A DNA stretch of 64,000 nt, taken from assembly GCA_965199875.1 (NCBI GenBank), contig OZ241346.1, forward strand, positions 2,914,001 through 2,978,000, given 5' to 3'. Shown piece after piece: positions 9,063 through 18,326 of the stretch. The notes below the pieces were generated by a model. The model saw nothing but the letters and a program-made list of their open reading frames with translations. It ran no database searches and was not told the DNA's origin. Both the position numbers and the translations under genes were made by a program. Within the stretch, counting starts at the first letter, position 1; each line of letters opens with the position of its first letter. The stretch is from VXYL01 sp965199875. Lineage in GTDB: Bacteria; Pseudomonadota; Gammaproteobacteria; Pseudomonadales; Azotimanducaceae.

Positions 9063-9733
9063 GGCGCGACCTGGAGATCATCGCCGCGCTGGTGAACCGC
9101 GGCGCCCGGGTGCTCGACCTCGGCTGCGGCGACGGCGAACTGCTCCGCTACCTCACCTCGCACAAGGACGTCAACGGCTACGGCGTGGAGAAGGGCGCGG
9201 CCGAGATCAGCGCCTGCGTGCGCGCCGGGGTCAACGTCGTCGAACACGACCTGGATCAAGGCTTGAGCCGCTTCCCGGACGACAGCTTCGACATGGTGGT
9301 GATGACGCAGACGCTGCAAGCCGTGACGGCGCCCTCGAACCTGCTCGACGAAATGCTGCGCATCGGCGAGGAGTGCGTGGTGACCTTTCCCAACTTCGGC
9401 CACTGGCGCTGCCGGCTTCAGCTGGCCACCCGCGGGCGCATGCCGGTGGCCCGCCATCTGCCGCACCAGTGGTACGACACGCCGAACATCCACCTGTGTA
9501 CCTTCCGCGACTTCGAGCAGCTGGCCAGGGCCAAGGGGCTCAGCATCGTCGATCGCTTCGTGGTGGACGACGCGACCGACCCGGCAGCGCACTCCGGCAA
9601 CGCGCCCCCGACGGCGAAGCCCGGCGACGCCGAGCGCGCGCGCCAGCCGTTCGCGGGGAGCGGCTTCACCAACCGCTTTCCGAACCTGTTCGGCACCACC
9701 GCCTTCTATCGGCTTGGGCGGGCGCGGCCATGA
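9059..9733 (+). CDS. metW: Methionine biosynthesis protein MetW
   Basis: A 224-residue class I SAM-dependent methyltransferase-fold protein that pairs with MetX and is required with it for homoserine acylation in several proteobacteria. The SAM motif DLGCGDGELLRYL is near residue 18, and the MetW-typical FPNFGHWRCR and PHQWYDTPNIH stretches follow. The C-terminus extends slightly with an Ala/Pro-rich segment before FPNLFGTTAFY. The start is the GTG of a GTGA overlap with metX, and the end overlaps the next gene by ATGA. Confidence 0.95.
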   Translation: MRRDLEIIAALVNRGARVLDLGCGDGELLRYLTSHKDVNGYGVEKGAAEISACVRAGVNVVEHDLDQGLSRFPDDSFDMVVMTQTLQAVTAPSNLLDEMLRIGEECVVTFPNFGHWRCRLQLATRGRMPVARHLPHQWYDTPNIHLCTFRDFEQLARAKGLSIVDRFVVDDATDPAAHSGNAPPTAKPGDAERARQPFAGSGFTNRFPNLFGTTAFYRLGRARP

Positions 9734-10170
9734 GCGGCAAGGTCTGCGCCGTGGCGCTGCTGTGCCTGGCCGCCGCGTCCACCTCGGCCGAGCAGTTCAA
9801 GACCTTTGGCGCTTGGCGGGTCCACTACATCGCCTTCAACGCCTCGCTGCTGTCGCCGGAAGTGGCGCGGCGCCACGGCATCGTTCGCGGCCGCAACAAG
9901 GGCGTGGTCAACATCAGCGTCGTCGGCGCTTCCGGCCACGCCGAGCGCATCGGCGCGGAAGGCGCGGTCGGCGGGCGCTTCCTCAACCTGCTGAACCAGT
10001 CCACGGCGCTCGAGTTCCGCGAAGTCGAAGACGCCGGCACCGTCTACTACCTGGCGGCCTTCGACTTCGAGGACGCCGAGACGCTGCGCTTCCAGATCGA
10101 ACTGAAGCTGCCCGGCCACGGCGCGGCGACGCTGCGCTTCCAGCAGCCTCTCTACTACCCGGCGTACTGA
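9730..10170 (+). CDS. DUF4426 domain periplasmic protein
   Basis: A 146-residue secreted protein. A short signal peptide (MSGKVCAVALLCLAAASTSA) is followed by the DUF4426 domain with its characteristic GAWRVHYIAFN opening and NISV...G core. The family is found in Gammaproteobacteria between metW and rdgB, as here, and its role is unknown. The ATG overlaps the metW stop (ATGA). Confidence 0.88.
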   Translation: MSGKVCAVALLCLAAASTSAEQFKTFGAWRVHYIAFNASLLSPEVARRHGIVRGRNKGVVNISVVGASGHAERIGAEGAVGGRFLNLLNQSTALEFREVEDAGTVYYLAAFDFEDAETLRFQIELKLPGHGAATLRFQQPLYYPAY

Positions 10171-10175
10171 GCTCG

Positions 10176-10769
10176 GTGAGCCGTCGAGTCGTCGTGGCCT
10201 CCGGCAATCGCGGCAAGGTGCGCGAACTGGCCGCGGCGCTCGACCACCTTGGCTGGCAGCTGGTGGCGCAGCGCGAACTCGGCATCGACGGTGCGCCGGA
10301 GACCGCGTCGACGTTCGTGGAAAACGCCTTGGCCAAGGCCCGCCACGCAGCCGCCGCGTCGGGCCTCGCGGCCATCGGCGACGACTCCGGCCTTGTGGTT
10401 CCGGCGCTGGACGGCGCTCCGGGAATCCGCTCGGCGCGCTACGCCGGCGACGACTCCGACGACGCTCGGAACAACGCCAAGCTGGTCGAGGCGTTGGCGG
10501 CTGTGGAGGATCGCTCTGCCTATTTCTTCTGCGCATTGGTACATCTGTCGGCGGCCGACGATCCGGTGCCCACCATCGCCACGGCGCGCTGGCCGGGCAG
10601 CATCCTCGCCACGCCCAAGGGCAACGGGGGCTTCGGCTACGATCCGCACTTCTTCGTCGCAGACCTTGGCAAGACCGCCGCCGAACTGTCGCTGGCGGAG
10701 AAGAACCGCCTGTCGCATCGGGGCCGGGCCTGTCGTCGTCTGGCGGCGCTGCTTGGCGAGAAACGGTGA
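10176..10769 (+). CDS. rdgB: RdgB/HAM1 non-canonical purine NTP pyrophosphatase
   Basis: Hydrolyses dITP, dXTP and ITP to monophosphates, keeping deaminated purines out of DNA and RNA. At 197 residues it has the family motifs SGNRGKVREL at the N-terminus, DDSGL near residue 68 and the C-terminal GFGYDPHF and SHRGRA. Start is GTG at 10176, five bases after the DUF4426 stop. The 3' end overlaps hemW by four bases (GTGA). Confidence 0.96.
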   Translation: MSRRVVVASGNRGKVRELAAALDHLGWQLVAQRELGIDGAPETASTFVENALAKARHAAAASGLAAIGDDSGLVVPALDGAPGIRSARYAGDDSDDARNNAKLVEALAAVEDRSAYFFCALVHLSAADDPVPTIATARWPGSILATPKGNGGFGYDPHFFVADLGKTAAELSLAEKNRLSHRGRACRRLAALLGEKR

Positions 10770-11932
10770 ACGCCGCCTTGCCGAGCCGGCCCAAGGCCGC
10801 GGTGCCGGTGGGCGTCTACTTCCACTTCCCCTGGTGCGTTCGCAAGTGCCCGTACTGCGACTTCAACTCCCATCCGCTGCGCGGCACATTGCCCGAGGAC
10901 GACTACCTGGCGGCGCTGCTCGCCGACTTGCGCGCCGACTGCGAGCGCTTCGGCGTCGGCAAGGCGCAAACGGTGTACTTCGGCGGTGGCACGCCCAGCC
11001 TGTTCTCGCCGCCGATCTTTCGCCGGCTGCTGAACGAAGTACCGGGCGACGTCGAGGAAGCGACGCTGGAAGCCAACCCGGGCGCGTTGGAACACGGCGA
11101 CTTCCGCGCCTATCGGCAGGCGGGCGTGACGCGGGTGTCCCTGGGCGCCCAGTCCTTCGATGCGGCGCAGCTCAAGCGCCTGGGACGCATTCACGACGCC
11201 AGCGCCAGCCGCGCCGCGGCCGCCGAAGTCGCCAAGACCGGTTTCGCCAGCTTCAACATCGACCTGATGTACGGCCTGCCCGGCCAAGGCGTGCCGCAGG
11301 CGCTCTGCGACCTCGAAGAGGCCATCCGCCTGGAACCTTCGCATCTCTCCTGGTATCAGCTGACCGTAGAGGCGAAGACCGAGTTCGCCCGGCAACCGCC
11401 AACGAATCTGCCGGACGCGGAGCAAGCCGTTGCGATCGAAGACGCCGGCCTGGAGCTGCTGGCCCGGCACGGCTATCGGCGCTACGAAGTATCCGCCTTC
11501 GCCCGCCCCGGCCACGAGTGCCGGCACAACCTGAACTACTGGACCTTCGGCGACTACCTGGGCATCGGCGCCGGCGCGCATGGCAAGCGCAGCGTCGACG
11601 GGGAGATTCTGCGCACCGTCAAACCGGCTTCGCCGCGTCTCTATCTGCGCGGCGAACCGGCGCGGCTGCGCAACGTGCCGCTGCAAGAGCAGGCGACCGA
11701 GTTCATGCTGAACGTCCTGCGTCTTGCCGACGGCGTGCCCCGAGCCCTGTTCGCAGAACGAACCGGGCTGGACTTCGACGCGGTTTCCGGGACGGTGCAG
11801 GAACTGATCGACTGGGGGCTGATGCGCCCGGACCGGCTGGCGCTGACCCCCCGCGGCTGGCGCCAGCTCGATGGCGTGGTAGCGCGGTTCCTGCAGCAGC
11901 CGCGGGCGTCGCCTGCCGGGAGCGCCGGCTGA
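10766..11932 (+). CDS. hemW: HemW radical-SAM haem chaperone
   Basis: A 388-residue radical SAM protein related to oxygen-independent coproporphyrinogen III oxidase. HemW members bind haem and deliver it to proteins instead of oxidising the porphyrin. The iron-sulfur motif is CVRKCPYC near residues 25-32, the glycine-rich SAM stretch is VYFGGGTPSLF, and the HemW C-terminal domain (LNYWTFGDYLGIGAGAHG) is present. It is the last gene of the co-directional run. Its TGA abuts the stop of trmB coming from the other strand with no spacer. Confidence 0.95.
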   Translation: MNAALPSRPKAAVPVGVYFHFPWCVRKCPYCDFNSHPLRGTLPEDDYLAALLADLRADCERFGVGKAQTVYFGGGTPSLFSPPIFRRLLNEVPGDVEEATLEANPGALEHGDFRAYRQAGVTRVSLGAQSFDAAQLKRLGRIHDASASRAAAAEVAKTGFASFNIDLMYGLPGQGVPQALCDLEEAIRLEPSHLSWYQLTVEAKTEFARQPPTNLPDAEQAVAIEDAGLELLARHGYRRYEVSAFARPGHECRHNLNYWTFGDYLGIGAGAHGKRSVDGEILRTVKPASPRLYLRGEPARLRNVPLQEQATEFMLNVLRLADGVPRALFAERTGLDFDAVSGTVQELIDWGLMRPDRLALTPRGWRQLDGVVARFLQQPRASPAGSAG

Positions 11933-12610
11933 TCACCGATCGATGGGTGGCGTTCGACGGATGCGCCGATAGTTCAAGTCCGACACCGTGCGGCCGGCGT
12001 TCAGCGCCTTGTTCTCGAACGGCGTCGGCGGGCGCAAGGGCGAACGGGGAGCGTCGCCGCCGTCGAGGAGCGGCGTGCTGGCGAGAATGCAGCGCATCTG
12101 TTCCGCGTAGTCGCGGCAGTCCGTCGCCAGCGCCATCTCGCCACCCGTTTCCAGGCAGGCAGCGGCACAGGCTGCGAACTCCTCGTTCACAAGGCGCCGC
12201 TTGCGGTGTTTCTTCTTCGGCCAAGGGTCCGGGAAGAACACGTTGATCTGGCGGACGGAAGCGTCTTGCAGCTTCTGCAGCAGGCCGAGCGCGTCGCAGT
12301 GCGCGACGCGAACGTGCGCCAGCTCCTCGCGTTCGCAGGCCAGCATCAGCGCGCCGATGCCGGGCCGGTAGACGTCGACGCCGAGGCAGTTCCAGGAGGG
12401 ACGGCGCTTGGCCAGCTCGACCAGGGCGCTGCCGTTGCCAAAGCCGATTTCGATGGCGAGCGGCGCTTGGCGGCCGAACGCCTGGCGCCAGAAGTCGGCG
12501 TCGAGGCGCGCTGCGGGGTCGATCAGGTACTTCGGCAGCAGTTCGTCGAGAGCACGAGCCTGGGCGGCGGTGGTACGGCCGCGGTGGCGAATGTAGACGG
12601 GATTCGCCAC
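11933..12610 (-). CDS. trmB: tRNA (guanine46-N7)-methyltransferase
   Basis: Methylates G46 in the tRNA variable loop using SAM. At 225 residues it shows the SAM site EIGFGNGSALVELA, the signature VFFPDPWPKKKHRKRR and the C-terminal FENKALNAG...DLNYRR. The start is GTG at 12610. It sits tail to tail with hemW, stops adjacent, and upstream of it on the same strand is rpoH. Confidence 0.95.
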   Translation of the reverse strand: MANPVYIRHRGRTTAAQARALDELLPKYLIDPAARLDADFWRQAFGRQAPLAIEIGFGNGSALVELAKRRPSWNCLGVDVYRPGIGALMLACEREELAHVRVAHCDALGLLQKLQDASVRQINVFFPDPWPKKKHRKRRLVNEEFAACAAACLETGGEMALATDCRDYAEQMRCILASTPLLDGGDAPRSPLRPPTPFENKALNAGRTVSDLNYRRIRRTPPIDR

Positions 12611-12690
12611 CGGGCGTTCGTGGGGAGTGTTGGGGAAACCGTCGGCGGCGTGACGTCCGGCCCTGCTGCTTGCTTGGTGTCCGGCGACGC

Positions 12691-13551
12691 CTAGGCCGCC
12701 ACGGCTTCCATGTGCTTGCGCAGCTTCTTCATGGCGTTGCGTTCGAGTTGGCGGATGCGTTCCGCGGACACGCCGTACTGCTCGGCCAGTTCCATCAGCG
12801 TCTTCTTGTCGTCGCGCAGCCAGCGCGCCTCGAGGATGTCGCGGCTGCGCTCGTCCAGGGTGCCGATGGCCTTGGCCAATCGACGCGAAGCGACGTCGGC
12901 AGCGTCTTCTTCGGCAACCAGCTCCATGGGGTTCGAGTGCGCGGCTTCCAGATAGTGCGCCGGCGCCGGCAGCGCGGGTTCGTCGTCGTCCGGCGCGCCG
13001 TCGAAGGCCAGGTCGTGGGCGGCCATGCGGCCTTCCATGCGCGTGACTTCGGCCGGCGACACGCCCAGGTCCGCGGCGATGGCCTTGGTTTCGGCGTCGT
13101 TCAGCCAGCCGAGCTTCTTCTTATTGCCGCGCAGGTTGAAGAACAGCTTGCGTTGCGCCTTGGTGGTGGCGACTTTGACGATGCGCCAGTTGCGCAGGAT
13201 GAACTCGTGCATTTCGGCTTTGATCCAATGCACGGCGAAGGACACCAGGCGCACGCCGTAGTTCGGATCGAAGCGCCGCACGGCCTTCATCAGCCCGACG
13301 TTGCCCTCTTGGATGAGGTCTGCCTGGGAGAGGCCGTAGCCGGAGTAGCCGCGGGCCAGGTGGACGACGAAGCGCAGATGGCTGAGCACCAGTTCCCGGG
13401 CCGCGTCCAAGTCGTTCTCGCAGTAGAAGCGAGCTGCCAGTTCGGACTCTTCCTCGGGCGTCAGCACGCGGAAGGCGTTGACGGTTTGAATGTAGGTTTC
13501 CAAGTCGCGGCCTGGCGACAGGCTTGCGACGGAGAGCACGTTGGTTCCCAT
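12691..13551 (-). CDS. rpoH: Heat-shock sigma factor RpoH (sigma-32)
   Basis: Directs RNA polymerase to heat-shock promoters. The 286-residue protein contains region 2 (LVLSHLRFVVHLARGYSGYG), the RpoH box (QRKLFFNLRG) that interacts with core polymerase and chaperones, and the region 4 helix-turn-helix (LAEQYGVSAERIRQLE) near the C-terminus. The ATG at 13551 has a strong AAGGAGG seven bases upstream. The frame continues further upstream but without support. It lies downstream of ftsX after 137 bases that could hold its own promoters or a thermosensing leader; no consensus could be assigned by eye. Confidence 0.97.
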   Translation of the reverse strand: MGTNVLSVASLSPGRDLETYIQTVNAFRVLTPEEESELAARFYCENDLDAARELVLSHLRFVVHLARGYSGYGLSQADLIQEGNVGLMKAVRRFDPNYGVRLVSFAVHWIKAEMHEFILRNWRIVKVATTKAQRKLFFNLRGNKKKLGWLNDAETKAIAADLGVSPAEVTRMEGRMAAHDLAFDGAPDDDEPALPAPAHYLEAAHSNPMELVAEEDAADVASRRLAKAIGTLDERSRDILEARWLRDDKKTLMELAEQYGVSAERIRQLERNAMKKLRKHMEAVAA

Positions 13552-13688
13552 CTCTCTCAACCTCCTTTGCTCATGCTGCTCATGCTCAAGCTCTGGCGTC
13601 CACCAGGTTCGCCATGCTTGCTGCTGTTGACCGCAGTTTAGCACTCGAGTTCCGAGACTGCTAACGCTTGCCGCCGGCCGGAGCCCGC

Positions 13689-14651
13689 CTAGACGAACGT
13701 CAGCTCCTTCAAGCGCTGGTTCGAGGCGAAGACGGCGCCCAGCACGCCCAGCACCGCGCCCGTGGTCAGCATCGCTGCGATGAACGTGGGGTCGAAGCCG
13801 GCCAGTTTCAAGTCGCCGCCGTAGCTTGCGAACAGCCGTTGCAGCGGGTTCTCCAGCCAGATCAGCATCAACGACACCAGCATCGCCGCGGCGACCGCGC
13901 CGCCAACGCCGTAGATGGCGCCCAGATAGAGAAAGGGGCGGCGCATGGCGCGGCGGTTGGCGCCGACCAGGGTCAGCACTTGCAGCTCGGCCAGGCGCGC
14001 CTCGACGGCAAGCCGAATCGATGCCGAAACCACCAGCATGGCGCCCAGACCCAGGAGCACGGCGACGATCCACGACAGCCGTTCGACGACGGCGCGAATG
14101 GCCGCCAAGCGTTCCAGCCAGGTCTTCTCGACGACGACGTCCTCCACCGCCTCGTCGTCCCGAATGCGCTTCGCCAGCAGTTGCACACGCGCCGTTGGCA
14201 CGTCGTCGGCGAGGACGACGCGCAGCGTTGCCGGCAGCGGGTTGCTGCCCAGCAAGGCCAGCGCTTCGGACGCTCCGGCTTGGCGGCTGAACTCATCCAG
14301 GGCTTGTTCGGGGGTCGTCAGCCGCACGCCGTCGACATCGCGGTTCTTCGCCAGACGCTCGGCCAGCGCGGACGCGGCTTCGTCGTCGCCGTCCACGCGG
14401 AAGTACACCGACAGGCCAGCCGCCCCGCGCCAGTCGCCAGCGGCCCTGGCCAAGTTGATTTCCAGCAGGTACAGCGCCGCTGGCAAGGCCAGGGCGATGC
14501 CGATCAGCAGCCACACCAGCAGCGTGTAGCCAAGGCGCCCGGAGACGAAGCCGAAACTGTCCCGGGCGACGCGGCGATGCTCGCGCAGCCAAGCGCCCCA
14601 GGGCCGCCGTTCGGCGGGCCAGATGTCCACCGGCTTCGGGCTACGGGGCAT
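13689..14651 (-). CDS. ftsX: Cell division protein FtsX
   Basis: The membrane half of the FtsEX complex, which controls septal peptidoglycan hydrolases. It has 320 residues with a cytoplasmic N-terminus, a first helix (LLVWLLIGIALALPAALYLL), a periplasmic loop and three C-terminal helices (about residues 195-220, 245-265 and 290-310). The ATG at 14651 overlaps the ftsE end by 11 bases, indicating coupling. A longer frame to 14708 is unlikely. Confidence 0.95.
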   Translation of the reverse strand: MPRSPKPVDIWPAERRPWGAWLREHRRVARDSFGFVSGRLGYTLLVWLLIGIALALPAALYLLEINLARAAGDWRGAAGLSVYFRVDGDDEAASALAERLAKNRDVDGVRLTTPEQALDEFSRQAGASEALALLGSNPLPATLRVVLADDVPTARVQLLAKRIRDDEAVEDVVVEKTWLERLAAIRAVVERLSWIVAVLLGLGAMLVVSASIRLAVEARLAELQVLTLVGANRRAMRRPFLYLGAIYGVGGAVAAAMLVSLMLIWLENPLQRLFASYGGDLKLAGFDPTFIAAMLTTGAVLGVLGAVFASNQRLKELTFV

Positions 14652-15348
14652 CTTGCAAGCCCTCGGCCGCGGGCCTCGGCGGGGCGCTGTCCGCGACGAC
14701 GGCGCCACTGGCCAGTTCGACGATGCGGCAACCCATCGCCGCGATCAGCGCCGTATCGTGGCTGGCGACGATCACCGTCGCGCCAACGTCGTTGAATTGC
14801 CGAAACAGGCCCATCACGTTGGCGGACAGCGTCGGGTCGAGATTGCCGGTGGGTTCGTCGGCCAGCAGCACCTTCGGACGATTGACGATGGCGCGGGCGA
14901 TGCCCACGCGCTGCCGCTCGCCAACCGAGAGGTGGCGCGGCAGCAGCGCTTCCTTGTCCAGGAGCCCGACGGTGGACAGCGCCGCCCGCGCCCGGCGGCC
15001 GGTTTCCCGCTCGCGCATGCCGGCCACCCGCAGCGGCAGGGCGACGTTCTCGAAGACGCTGCGGTTGGCCAGCAGATGGTGCTCCTGGAAAACCACGCCG
15101 AGGTGGGTGCGATAGCCGGGCAGATGGCGTCGTGGCAGCCGGCCGATGTCCACGCCGTTCACCAGAATGCGCCCGCGAGTGGCGGTTTCCAGACGCAGCA
15201 GCAGTTTCAGAAAGGTGCTTTTGCCGGCGCCGGAGTGCCCGCTCAAGAACACCATCGAACCCGCTTCGATGGCGAGGGAAACGTCGCGCAGCGCTTCGAC
15301 GCCACTGTCGAAACGCTTGACGACGTGTTGGAACTCGATGCCTGCCAT
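14641..15348 (-). CDS. ftsE: Cell division ATP-binding protein FtsE
   Basis: The ABC ATPase partner of FtsX. Its 235 residues contain Walker A (GHSGAGKST, about residues 36-44), a Q-loop (VFQEHHLL), a signature with Val in the second position (LSVGERQRV), Walker B (VLLADEPTGNLD) and the H-loop (IVASHD). The start ATG is at 15348, 15 bases after the ftsY stop, and the gene overlaps ftsX. Confidence 0.96.
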   Translation of the reverse strand: MAGIEFQHVVKRFDSGVEALRDVSLAIEAGSMVFLSGHSGAGKSTFLKLLLRLETATRGRILVNGVDIGRLPRRHLPGYRTHLGVVFQEHHLLANRSVFENVALPLRVAGMRERETGRRARAALSTVGLLDKEALLPRHLSVGERQRVGIARAIVNRPKVLLADEPTGNLDPTLSANVMGLFRQFNDVGATVIVASHDTALIAAMGCRIVELASGAVVADSAPPRPAAEGLQDAP

Positions 15349-15363
15349 TGCCTTGACGCGGGT

Positions 15364-16332
15364 CTAGGAGTCGCCGCCGGCCAGCATGGCGTCGACGAAG
15401 GACTGCGGTTCGAAGGGCTGGAGATCGTCGATGCCCTCGCCGACGCCGACGAAGTACACCGGCAGCGGATGCGCTTGGGCGATGGCCAGGATCACTCCAG
15501 CCTTGGCGGTGCCGTCGAGCTTGTTCAAGGCCAGGCCGGTCACCCCTACGGCCTTGTCGAACTCCGCCACCTGCGACAAGGCGTTCTGGCCAACGCCGGC
15601 GTCGAGCACCAGCAGCACTTCGTGGGGCGCTCCGGCGCCAAGCCGCGAGGCCACGCGTTTGATCTTGCGCAGCTCGTCCATCAAGCCCACCTTGGCCTGC
15701 AAGCGCCCTGCGGTGTCGGCCAGCACCACGTCGACGCCCCGGGCGCGCGCCGCCTTCACGGCGTCGAAGATCACCGAAGCGCTGTCGGCGCCCTGGCCCT
15801 GGGCGACCACCGGAACGTCGTTGCGCGCTCCCCACTCGCCAAGCTGCTCCACCGCGGCGGCGCGAAAGGTGTCTCCGGCGGCGAGCAGCACGGAGTGGCC
15901 GTCGCGGCCCAGCTGCCGGGCGAGTTTGCCGATCAGCGTCGTCTTGCCGACGCCGTTGACGCCGACCACCAGCACCACGCAGGGACGCTGGCCGCCAACG
16001 GCGAACGGTTGTGCCGCGCCTTGCAGAATGCCCAGCAGTTCGCGCCGCAAGGCACCGTGCAAAGCAGTGGTACTGGCCAGTTCGCGCCGCGTGACGCGGC
16101 CCTTCAGCGCCTCCATGATGCGTTCCGTGGCGGCCACGCCGGCATCGGCGACCAGCAGGCTGGTTTCGAGTTCTTCGAGCACCTCTTCGTCGATGACCCG
16201 CTCGCCAAGCAGAAGGTCGCCGATGCCGCTTGCCACTTGGCGGCGGGTCTTGGCGAGGGATCGATTGAGCCGCGACCAGAGGGACCGCTTCTGCGGTGCC
16301 CCGGCCGGCGCTTGCCCGTCGTCGTCCCGCAT
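15364..16332 (-). CDS. ftsY: Signal recognition particle receptor FtsY
   Basis: The SRP receptor GTPase, which delivers ribosome-nascent-chain complexes to the translocon. The NG domain is complete: G1 GVNGVGKTT (about residues 116-124), DTFRAAA, G3 DTAGR and the G4-like NKLDGTAK. The acidic A domain of E. coli FtsY is missing, giving 322 residues. The ATG at 16332 is preferred because GAGGTG lies about nine bases upstream; an in-frame ATG at 16356 lacks such a site. It is divergent from rsmD with about 30 bases between starts. Confidence 0.95.
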   Translation of the reverse strand: MRDDDGQAPAGAPQKRSLWSRLNRSLAKTRRQVASGIGDLLLGERVIDEEVLEELETSLLVADAGVAATERIMEALKGRVTRRELASTTALHGALRRELLGILQGAAQPFAVGGQRPCVVLVVGVNGVGKTTLIGKLARQLGRDGHSVLLAAGDTFRAAAVEQLGEWGARNDVPVVAQGQGADSASVIFDAVKAARARGVDVVLADTAGRLQAKVGLMDELRKIKRVASRLGAGAPHEVLLVLDAGVGQNALSQVAEFDKAVGVTGLALNKLDGTAKAGVILAIAQAHPLPVYFVGVGEGIDDLQPFEPQSFVDAMLAGGDS

Positions 16333-16362
16333 GGGGTTCTTCACCTCGCTTACCATCCGCGG

Positions 16363-16938
16363 ATGCCGCGTGCGCATCCGCAAGCCCGTCGCGTTCGCAT
16401 TATCGGCGGTAAGTGGAAGGGGCGAAAGCTCCCCGTCGCCGCCGGCGTTCGCCCCACGCCCAACCGGGCCCGCGAAACGCTGTTCAACTGGCTGCTGCCG
16501 AACTTGCCCGGCGCCCGCGTGCTGGACTTGTTCGCCGGCAGCGGCGCACTGGGATTCGAGGCGCTGTCCCGGGGCGCCGCCCACGCCACCTTCGTGGAGC
16601 GCGACCGGCAAACCGCGCGGCTCCTGGTCGAACAGCGAGACCTGCTGAACGCCGACGCCACGGTGGTGCAGGCGGAAGCGCTGCACTGGCTGGCGCAAAC
16701 GCCGGCGCCGCGCTGGGACGTGGTCTTTCTCGATCCGCCGTTCGGCGCGGAAGTACTCGAGCCGGCGCTGGCGCTGGCAATGGACAGGCTCGCTCCCGAC
16801 GGCGAGGTCTACGTGGAGTCCACGCCCCACGGCTTCGACGCCGTGGCCGGTCTGCCGCTTCTCGCGGCCAGCCGCAGCGCCGATGCCGGCGCCGTGCGCT
16901 ACGGCTTGCTGCGCCGGGCGAAGGCCTTGGACGCCTAG
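16363..16938 (+). CDS. rsmD: 16S rRNA (guanine966-N2)-methyltransferase
   Basis: A 191-residue SAM-dependent methyltransferase acting on G966 of 16S rRNA. RIIGGKWKGRKLPV at the N-terminus, the SAM motif DLFAGSGALGFEALSRGA and the catalytic FLDPPFG motif are all clear. It is divergent from ftsY, as in many Gammaproteobacteria. Its end overlaps the ntrC end by four bases on the opposite strand. Confidence 0.96.
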   Translation: MPRAHPQARRVRIIGGKWKGRKLPVAAGVRPTPNRARETLFNWLLPNLPGARVLDLFAGSGALGFEALSRGAAHATFVERDRQTARLLVEQRDLLNADATVVQAEALHWLAQTPAPRWDVVFLDPPFGAEVLEPALALAMDRLAPDGEVYVESTPHGFDAVAGLPLLAASRSADAGAVRYGLLRRAKALDA

Positions 16939-18326
16939 GCTTCGATGCCGAGCTCCGCGATCTTGCGCGTCAGCGTGTTGCGTCCCCAGCCGAGCAGGCC
17001 GGCGGCTTCGCGCTTGCGCCCGCCGGTGTGCTGCAGGGCGACGCGGATCGCCGTTGCCTCGAAGGCCGGGGTGGCTTCGTCGAGGATGCTGGCGTCGCCG
17101 CTGCGCAGTTTCTCCTGCGCCCAGGCAGCCAGCGCCTCCTGCCAGTCGTCGTCGGTCCTGCTCGCCTCGCCGCGCAGCTCGGCGGGCAGATCGTCCACAT
17201 GTACTTCGCGCCCGGGCGCCATTACCGTCAGCCAGCGGCAGGTGTTCTCCAGCTGGCGGACGTTGCCCGGCCACCTGAGGGCGCGCAGCCGGTCGAGGGT
17301 TTCCGGACGCAGCACCTTGCGTTCGCCGCCCAGCTCCTCGGCGGCCGTGGCGAGGAAGTGTTCGACCAGCAGCGGAATGTCCGATCGCCGCTCGGCCAGC
17401 GTCGGCACGTGGACGCGGATGACGTTCAGGCGGTGGTAGAGATCTTCGCGGAACCTTCCCTCCGCCACCAGCGCCTGCAGGTCGCGATGGGTGGCGGTGA
17501 TGATGCGCACGTCCACGCGGACGCTGCTGCGCCCGCCGACGCGAAAGAACTCGCCCTCCGCCAGCACCCGCAGCAGCCGGGTTTGCGCCTCGCCCGGCAT
17601 GTCGCCGATTTCGTCCAGGAACAGAGTGCCGCCATTGGCCTGCTCGAAGCGGCCGATGCGCCGTTCGCTGGCGCCGGTGAACGCGCCGCGCTCGTGGCCG
17701 AACAGTTCCGTCTCGATGAGGTCGCTGGGAATGGCCGCCATGTTCAGTGCCACCAGGGCGTTCTTGGCGCGCGGGCTGTGCCGATGCAGCGCTCTGGCCA
17801 CCAGTTCCTTGCCGGTTCCCGAAGCGCCTTCGATCATCACCGTGATGTTGGACTGCGCCAAGCGGCCGATGGCGCGGAACACCTCCTGCATCGCCGGCGC
17901 CTGGCCGATGATGTCGGTGGCGCTGCGGCTGGCCGCTGGCGCACTGCGTTCCGGCTGCTCCTGCCGCAGCAGCACGGCGCGGCGCACGGTGGCTACCGCG
18001 TCGTCCACGTCGAAGGGCTTGGGGAGGTACTCGAAGGCGCCGGCCTGGTAGGCGCCGACCGCGCTTTCGAGGTCCGAGTGCGCGGTCATGACGATGACCG
18101 GCAGCAGCGGATGTTCTTCGGACAGCCGGGCGAGCAGCTCGAGGCCGTCCGGTCCGGGCATGCGGATGTCGGTAACCACCGCATCGGGCGTTTCGACCGA
18201 CAGGCGGCGCAGCGCCGCCGCGCCGTTGTCGAAGGACTCGGTGGCGAAGCCCGCCTGGGCGAGTGCGCGTTCGAGCACCCAGCGGATGGCGCCGTCGTCG
18301 TCGACGATCCACACCCGTTCAGCCAA
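16935..18326 (-). CDS. ntrC: Nitrogen regulation response regulator NtrC
   Basis: A sigma-54-dependent activator of nitrogen-assimilation genes, 463 residues. The receiver domain carries the phospho-acceptor Asp near residue 53 (VTDIRMPG). The AAA+ domain has Walker A GASGTGKE and the sigma-54-contacting GAFTGA loop. The C-terminus is a Fis-type helix-turn-helix (GWGRNTLTRKIAELGIEA). The start is TTG at 18326, overlapping the ntrB end by eight bases, so translation is coupled. Confidence 0.97.
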   Translation of the reverse strand: MAERVWIVDDDGAIRWVLERALAQAGFATESFDNGAAALRRLSVETPDAVVTDIRMPGPDGLELLARLSEEHPLLPVIVMTAHSDLESAVGAYQAGAFEYLPKPFDVDDAVATVRRAVLLRQEQPERSAPAASRSATDIIGQAPAMQEVFRAIGRLAQSNITVMIEGASGTGKELVARALHRHSPRAKNALVALNMAAIPSDLIETELFGHERGAFTGASERRIGRFEQANGGTLFLDEIGDMPGEAQTRLLRVLAEGEFFRVGGRSSVRVDVRIITATHRDLQALVAEGRFREDLYHRLNVIRVHVPTLAERRSDIPLLVEHFLATAAEELGGERKVLRPETLDRLRALRWPGNVRQLENTCRWLTVMAPGREVHVDDLPAELRGEASRTDDDWQEALAAWAQEKLRSGDASILDEATPAFEATAIRVALQHTGGRKREAAGLLGWGRNTLTRKIAELGIEA